NCBI GenBank assembly: GCA_027005175.1
Contig: JALTMC010000268.1
Location: forward strand, 1 to 10,117
Reading direction: 5' to 3'
Source of the DNA: Myxococcales bacterium
GTDB lineage: Bacteria; Myxococcota_C; UBA6777
Length of the DNA: 10,117 nt
The first letter of the stretch is position 1; every line of letters starts with the position of its first letter. A model generated the notes under the pieces. It ran no database searches, had not been told where the DNA came from, and saw only the letters and a program-made list of their open reading frames with translations. Shown here piece by piece: positions 6,101 through 10,117 of this stretch. Made by a program: the position numbers and the translations under genes.

Positions 6101-6422
6101 TCCCAAGATGGTCTATCGAGTTGTCCTTGAAACCGATGTGGAGCCTCACGCTCGGCTGGCGATTGGTCCAGTGGGTGAGGAGAACTACGTTCGTTTCTTT
6201 GACACTCTACGCCAGCGTGTGATTCACGGTGAGATCACCGGCCCCTCCGCCAAGGCTTCCGACACCATCTGCTTTACCCAAGAGAATGGTATGGCTCTTA
6301 TGTTTGAGCCTCTCACCCTGGAGCGATACCTGGAAATTGTCGATCAAATCGATGGACAACCGATGTTTCAATCCACAGATGAAGTTCAATCCTTCTACCT
6401 GAAGTTTGCTGGCTTGGAATAA
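6072..6422 (+). CDS. Small acidic protein overlapping the ART-domain gene; candidate partner or antidote
   Basis: The product is 116 residues (MTMTTPITFNPKM... to ...FYLKFAGLE) and soluble, with no signal peptide, membrane helix or motif that I recognise. It appears alpha/beta: strands around 13-20 (MVYRVVLE) and 72-79, and helices around 36-51 (EENYVRFFDTLRQRV) and 82-93 (LERYLEIVDQID). It starts within the last 29 bases of the ART-domain gene in another frame, at ATG 6072; ATG 6078 is a close alternative, and GAGG (6056-6059) lies upstream of both. An in-frame ATG at 6006 would deepen the overlap and is less likely. Overlap and shared strand imply translational coupling and fixed production with the large protein, as in toxin-antidote or effector-immunity pairs. 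Function is inferred from layout only. Confidence 0.8.
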   Translation: MTMTTPITFNPKMVYRVVLETDVEPHARLAIGPVGEENYVRFFDTLRQRVIHGEITGPSAKASDTICFTQENGMALMFEPLTLERYLEIVDQIDGQPMFQSTDEVQSFYLKFAGLE

Positions 6423-6430
6423 AGCGTTAC

Positions 6431-6530
6431 GCCTCTCGTTTTCCTCGTCGAATCAAACGATTGGACGTTCTCAATGCAGAGCCTGAGTTCAGGAACTCGT
6501 TGGCCTCTCGTTCTCCCTGTCGAATCAAAC
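6431..6530. repeat. Pair of 28-base direct repeats upstream of the molybdoenzyme gene
   Basis: 6431-6458 and 6503-6530 match at 25 of 28 positions. Both begin GCCTCTCGTT and end GTCGAATCAAAC, and the three differences are transitions in the middle. The copies start 72 bases apart, about seven helical turns. The second copy ends three bases before the ribosome site AAGGAG. They may be regulator sites or the trace of a local duplication. Confidence 0.7.
6485..6498. promoter_or_regulatory. 14-bp palindrome between the direct repeats (possible operator)
   Basis: GAGTTC-AG-GAACTC is a perfect 6+2+6 inverted repeat lying between the two 28-base repeats and 46 bases before the molybdoenzyme start. 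The symmetry fits a dimeric regulator. I see no strong promoter boxes nearby; TTGGAC (6461-6466) is the only -35-like element and lacks a good -10 at 17 bases. Confidence 0.4.
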
Positions 6531-6532
6531 TT

Positions 6533-6538
6533 AAGGAG
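6533..6538 (+). promoter_or_regulatory. Strong ribosome binding site of the molybdoenzyme gene
   Basis: AAGGAG lies five bases before ATG 6544, a near-ideal site that fixes this start. Confidence 0.8.
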
Positions 6539-6543
6539 CCTTC

Positions 6544-8802
6544 ATGAACCCTGTTTCGTCTGAAGTTTCGGGCCATCGCGAAGCTTTCCGTACCTGTCCG
6601 CTTTGTGAGGCCACTTGTGGTCTAAAATTGACGATAGAAGAGGGGGAGGTGACACGGGTGGAAGGTGATCCTGACGACGTATTTAGTCACGGGTTTCTTT
6701 GCCCCAAAGGGGCGGTCCTACATCACCTTGACTCTGATCCCGATCGCTTGCGTCTGCCTCAAGTCCGTGAGGGAGATACTTGGCGAGATGCTTCTTGGGA
6801 GGAGGCTTTTGCTCGGATAGAAGAGGGCTTAATGCCTCTGATTCAAAAGTATGGTCGCAATGCTGTGGCCATGTATTTAGGGAACCCCAATGTACATAAT
6901 CTGTCCAGCACCATCTATCTTCGGCCTCTGATTAAGACATTGCGAACGCAGAACCTGTTCTCTGCAAGCACTGTGGATCAGATGCCAAAGCATGTTTCTA
7001 GCGGTTGGATGTTTGGGCATCCTCGTCTTATTCCTGTGCCCGACATCGACCGCACAGACTATCTTTTGATGCTTGGTGCCAACCCCTGGGTCTCGAATGG
7101 TAGTCTTTGTACAGCACCAGATATGCCTGGTCGATTAAAGGCGATCCGAAAGCGCGGAGGCAAGATCGTTGTGGTTGATCCGCGCAAGACACGCTCGGCC
7201 CGGGAGGCCGACGAACATCTCTGGATTCAACCGGGAATGGATGCTCTCTTCCTGCTGGGTATTGCATCCACTTTGTTTGAGGAAGGACTCGTAAATACAG
7301 GGGACTTGAGAGAACACTGTACTGGTCTTGTTGATGTACAAGACTGGGTCAAAGGCTTTCGTCCCGAGCAGGTCGCCTCCCATTGTCATATGGAGGCTGG
7401 CACGATTCGACGGATCGCAAGAGAACTGACAGAGGCTCCTACTTCTGTTGTTTACGGTCGAATCGGAACCTGCACGACAGAGTTTGGCTCGTTGAGTAGC
7501 TGGCTTATTGATGTGATTAATGTGCTTACGGGCCATCTGGACCGGCCCGGTGGTGCGATGTTTCCGATGTCTGCTCACAGTCGGTATCGAGAGAACAAAA
7601 AGCCCGGTGGTCGGGGGTTTCGTACAGGGCGGTGGCACAGTCGTGTGGGGGGACACCCCGAAGTGATGGGGGAGCTGCCTGTGGCTGCTCTCGCTGAAGA
7701 AATCGAAACACCCGGTGAAGGACAAGTACGGGCACTTCTTACGATTGCGGGGAATCCCGTATTATCCACTCCAAATGGACATCGTCTGGAGAAGGCTCTT
7801 GGAACCCTCGACTTTATGGTCTGTGTCGACCCTTACCGCAATGAAACAACCCGCTATGCCGACGTGATCCTGCCTCCGCCATCACCTTTACAGCGCAGTC
7901 ACTACGATCTTGCATTCTACGATTTATCGATTCGTAATGTTGCGAACTACAGTGAGCCCATCTTTCCTCTCCAAGAGGGCTGTTTGGAAGAGTCTGCTAT
8001 CTTGTTGCATTTGATTCGAATGTTTGCAGGCCAGGATGCCTCGGTGCCTCTCTCTTTTGTGGATGACTTCATTGTGAAGCAATGGATACAATCGGAAATA
8101 TCAGCAGAAGGCTCACCCATCTCTGGTCGCGAGGCTGACGATATCCTGGCTGCCTTGGGAGACCAACATGGCCCTGAGAGAATACTTGATTTTCTTTTGC
8201 GAGTTGGTCCTTACGGTGATGGATTCGAGCCTGACAAAGAAGGGCTCTCTTTGAGCCTCTTGCGTGAACAACCTCATGGCATCGATCTGGGGGCTTTGGA
8301 GCCTCGAATTCCCGAAGTTCTTGCAACATCCTCTGGCACCATCGAACTTGCACCGCCAGGGGTGATTCCTGACATGGATAAGTTGCGACAGCAGATACAA
8401 CAAGAACCCACAAGTGGTCTGGTTTTAATTGGTCGTCGCCATCTGCGTTCTAACAATTCATGGATGCATAATCTGGAGCACTTGGTGCGTGGTAAAGGCC
8501 GCTGCCATTTGTTGATTCATCCCGATGATGCTGCACCGATCTCTGTTGAAACCGGGCAATCTGTAATGATTCAATCACGTGTTGGAGCCTTGCAAGTGAC
8601 TGTTGAGGTGACGGATGATATCATGCCAGGTGTGGTGTGCTTGCCTCATGGCTGGGGGCATAATCAACCCAATACATCCATGCATATCGCCGCTTCTCAC
8701 CCCGGTGTTAATACGAATATTCTCACAGATGAAGCGGTGATGGATGCCTCTTCCGGTACCTCTGTACTCAATGGCATCCCTGTCGAAATCTCGGCTGTAT
8801 AG
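6544..8802 (+). CDS. Molybdopterin oxidoreductase (complex iron-sulfur molybdoenzyme family)
   Basis: This 752-residue catalytic subunit belongs to the formate dehydrogenase/DMSO reductase-type molybdoenzymes. Cys18, Cys21, Cys25 and Cys53 (CPLCEATCGL and CPKG) bind an N-terminal [4Fe-4S] cluster. Cofactor-binding signatures include LMLGANPW (175-182) and VVVDPRKT (209-216). The C-terminal dinucleotide-binding domain spans about 624-752, with SNNSWMHN and the late LPHGWGH. No twin-arginine signal is present, so the enzyme is cytoplasmic. No electron-transfer or membrane subunit gene adjoins it, so it probably works alone or with a soluble partner. The segment TVDQMPKHVSSG (143-154) stands where relatives carry the protein ligand to Mo; by my alignment the ligand position holds His or Val rather than Cys, Sec or Ser. 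The substrate is unknown. Confidence 0.94.
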   Translation: MNPVSSEVSGHREAFRTCPLCEATCGLKLTIEEGEVTRVEGDPDDVFSHGFLCPKGAVLHHLDSDPDRLRLPQVREGDTWRDASWEEAFARIEEGLMPLIQKYGRNAVAMYLGNPNVHNLSSTIYLRPLIKTLRTQNLFSASTVDQMPKHVSSGWMFGHPRLIPVPDIDRTDYLLMLGANPWVSNGSLCTAPDMPGRLKAIRKRGGKIVVVDPRKTRSAREADEHLWIQPGMDALFLLGIASTLFEEGLVNTGDLREHCTGLVDVQDWVKGFRPEQVASHCHMEAGTIRRIARELTEAPTSVVYGRIGTCTTEFGSLSSWLIDVINVLTGHLDRPGGAMFPMSAHSRYRENKKPGGRGFRTGRWHSRVGGHPEVMGELPVAALAEEIETPGEGQVRALLTIAGNPVLSTPNGHRLEKALGTLDFMVCVDPYRNETTRYADVILPPPSPLQRSHYDLAFYDLSIRNVANYSEPIFPLQEGCLEESAILLHLIRMFAGQDASVPLSFVDDFIVKQWIQSEISAEGSPISGREADDILAALGDQHGPERILDFLLRVGPYGDGFEPDKEGLSLSLLREQPHGIDLGALEPRIPEVLATSSGTIELAPPGVIPDMDKLRQQIQQEPTSGLVLIGRRHLRSNNSWMHNLEHLVRGKGRCHLLIHPDDAAPISVETGQSVMIQSRVGALQVTVEVTDDIMPGVVCLPHGWGHNQPNTSMHIAASHPGVNTNILTDEAVMDASSGTSVLNGIPVEISAV

Positions 8803-8839
8803 AAGACAGTACTGCTTTTTTCGTTCGAATCTCTTTCGA
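8803..8839. other. Short convergent spacer
   Basis: Thirty-seven bases separate the convergent stops. A T6 run (8816-8821) follows a weak CTGT/ACAG stem (8795-8798 with 8806-8809) on the plus strand, and TCGAA/TTCGA can form a small stem. Neither is a convincing terminator. Confidence 0.3.
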
Positions 8840-10117
8840 TTACTTTGTTCCATTCTTTCGAAACGTGTTGCGCTTCATCTCGACGGAGCTGTCATTGATG
8901 GAGAGTCCAGACTTATTTTTCTCTACAAGGTTGTCGAAGAGCTTGACATCGTTGCAGCGGTAGAAATACAGCCCGGTCCAGGAGTTATTGTGGATATGGT
9001 TCTTTCGAATTTTCAGATACCTTGAGCGAAATCCATAGACTCCGATGCTCCCGGAACCATCGAGGGTATTGCCTTCAATCGTGATGTTTGTGGAGCGACG
9101 GATCGATACGACGGAGCCTTTGCAGGGTAGGTTTTTCACGCTGTGGTGTGCCTTGATATTGCGAATGATAATGCGTTTCGAGCGGGTGATATTGAGGACA
9201 TCCTGGTATGGATCTGTGAGCTGGATCTGGACGACACCCGGCTTGATGCCTTCCAGTGTTAGGTGAGTTTTGCGTCGGATCTTGAGGGCTCTTCTGTAGG
9301 TATAGGTGCCCGCCGTAAGGCGGATGATCGTTCCCGGTGTGGCTGCTTGAAGTAGTGCGGGAAGTCGCGAAGCGTCTCGGGGTTTAAGGGTGATGACTTT
9401 GCCTTGGCCTATCTTGTAGTGAAGCTTGATTGTTCCGAGGGGCTTGCCTGAAAGCCCTGGTAAATATTTGGGGTCAAAGCGTTGGAGTACGGTGCGAAAG
9501 AAGGCCCAAACCTCTTTGTGTGTGCTGTCCATGGCTCGTCGCATCCAGAAGGTTGCGGCGTGTCCTGCGTGATAATAGAAGCTCTCTTGGGAAGGATTGG
9601 AGGGACCATAGATGTCTTGGATCAGCTTGCGAAGTCCTGCTCGGAGCTTGAGCTTTCCTCTCCAGTTGGCTTTCTGATAGGCTTGTAACAGGATATCCCA
9701 ACGGTTTTGTTGTTGGAGGAAGAGATAGGTATAGGCTGTGACACGCACAAAGCGTTGAAAGATCTCTGTGTATATCTTTTGTACAGGAACGCCGAGGAGT
9801 TTGGCTTTGGCTGAGGGAATAAGGGTGCGTGTTGCCCACTGTATCCAGGTCGGATTGTAATAATTGATCTTTCTGGAGTAGAGTTGTGAGCCTTGTCTGG
9901 GAGCAAAGACTGGAATACCTGCCATGACACGAAGTGATTGGAGGTGCTGGTCATTGTAACGAAATCGCAGCCCTCTTGATTGACCAAAACACTCGATGAG
10001 GTAGAGGTATCGAAACAGGCTCTGAAAGCCTCCTCGAAACATTCCAATATGATTGGACTTGATCTGTACGCCTGTTTTTCCACTCTGCACGTGAAACATA
10101 TGGTGTTTGGTATAGCT
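8840..10117 (-). CDS. Right-handed parallel beta-helix protein with unknown N-terminal domain (5' end outside window)
   Basis: The frame ends at TAA (8840-8842) and stays open to the right edge. An ATG at 10099 would give 419 residues, but it has no ribosome site and the codons upstream (SYTKHH) are open, so the true start is probably outside. Counting from that ATG, about 237-417 is a parallel beta-helix of the pectin-lyase-like type. It begins with the entry motif LPALLQAATPGTIIRLTAGT and then shows repeated strand-turn units with Asn/Ser/Thr turns (for example NITIEGNTLDGSGSIGVYG and LKIRKNHIHNNSWTGLYFY). Residues 1-235 are helical, aromatic and basic and match nothing I know. Such helices occur in surface, carbohydrate-active and adhesin proteins; without the N-terminus, export cannot be judged. 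Catalytic residues are not evident. The protein is rich in Arg and Lys. Confidence 0.88.
   Translation of the reverse strand, partial: SYTKHHMFHVQSGKTGVQIKSNHIGMFRGGFQSLFRYLYLIECFGQSRGLRFRYNDQHLQSLRVMAGIPVFAPRQGSQLYSRKINYYNPTWIQWATRTLIPSAKAKLLGVPVQKIYTEIFQRFVRVTAYTYLFLQQQNRWDILLQAYQKANWRGKLKLRAGLRKLIQDIYGPSNPSQESFYYHAGHAATFWMRRAMDSTHKEVWAFFRTVLQRFDPKYLPGLSGKPLGTIKLHYKIGQGKVITLKPRDASRLPALLQAATPGTIIRLTAGTYTYRRALKIRRKTHLTLEGIKPGVVQIQLTDPYQDVLNITRSKRIIIRNIKAHHSVKNLPCKGSVVSIRRSTNITIEGNTLDGSGSIGVYGFRSRYLKIRKNHIHNNSWTGLYFYRCNDVKLFDNLVEKNKSGLSINDSSVEMKRNTFRKNGTK

Noticed and set aside
7135-7725. Minus-strand 196-codon ORF opposite the molybdoenzyme gene
   Set aside because: It is an antisense shadow of a strongly supported coding region, rich in Arg, Ser, His and Pro without any domain pattern.
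8840-9025. Plus-strand ORF running from 8744 into the beta-helix gene
   Set aside because: It is antisense to the well-supported beta-helix repeats and overlaps the end of the molybdoenzyme gene.

Overview
This is a bacterial window of roughly balanced base composition with compact genes on both strands. It has no tRNA, rRNA, CRISPR array or complete transposase gene that I can see. A membrane-anchored thioredoxin-like protein, a KirBac-type potassium channel and a complex molybdopterin oxidoreductase suggest a free-living Gram-negative-type bacterium. Myxococcota or a related deltaproteobacterial-type lineage would fit, but this is a weak guess because no marker gene is present.

Layout, left to right. 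Positions 1-122 hold the C-terminal end of an unidentified plus-strand protein. A convergent gene (861-292, minus) encodes a TlpA/redoxin-type membrane-anchored thiol-disulfide protein. Divergent from it is a small two-helix membrane protein of DUF3592 type (1021-1512). A 320-base non-coding stretch with several inverted repeats precedes a HAD-IA phosphatase (1833-2534). A 156-bp MITE-like palindromic element with a CTAA duplication sits exactly at the phosphatase stop codon. Beyond it, on the minus strand, is an inward-rectifier potassium channel (3743-2742) with a 17-bp tandem repeat upstream.

The most interesting part is 3943-6422. A good sigma-70-like promoter leads into a 684-residue multidomain protein (4046-6100). 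Its last ~220 residues carry the motif order of a DarT/RNA 2'-phosphotransferase-like ADP-ribosyltransferase (ART) fold. Its N-terminus has an EF-hand-like loop, and a charged coiled coil interrupts the middle. A 116-residue gene (6072-6422) overlaps its 3' end by 29 bases. The pair looks like an effector or toxin with a translationally coupled partner, possibly an antidote; this is inference from motifs and layout.

A 120-base spacer follows, containing two copies of a 28-base repeat and a 14-bp palindrome. After it come a stand-alone molybdopterin oxidoreductase (6544-8802) and, convergent with it, a right-handed beta-helix protein whose 5' end lies outside the window (minus, 8840 to the right edge). 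Apart from the overlapping pair, most genes look like single transcription units; the window does not form one pathway.
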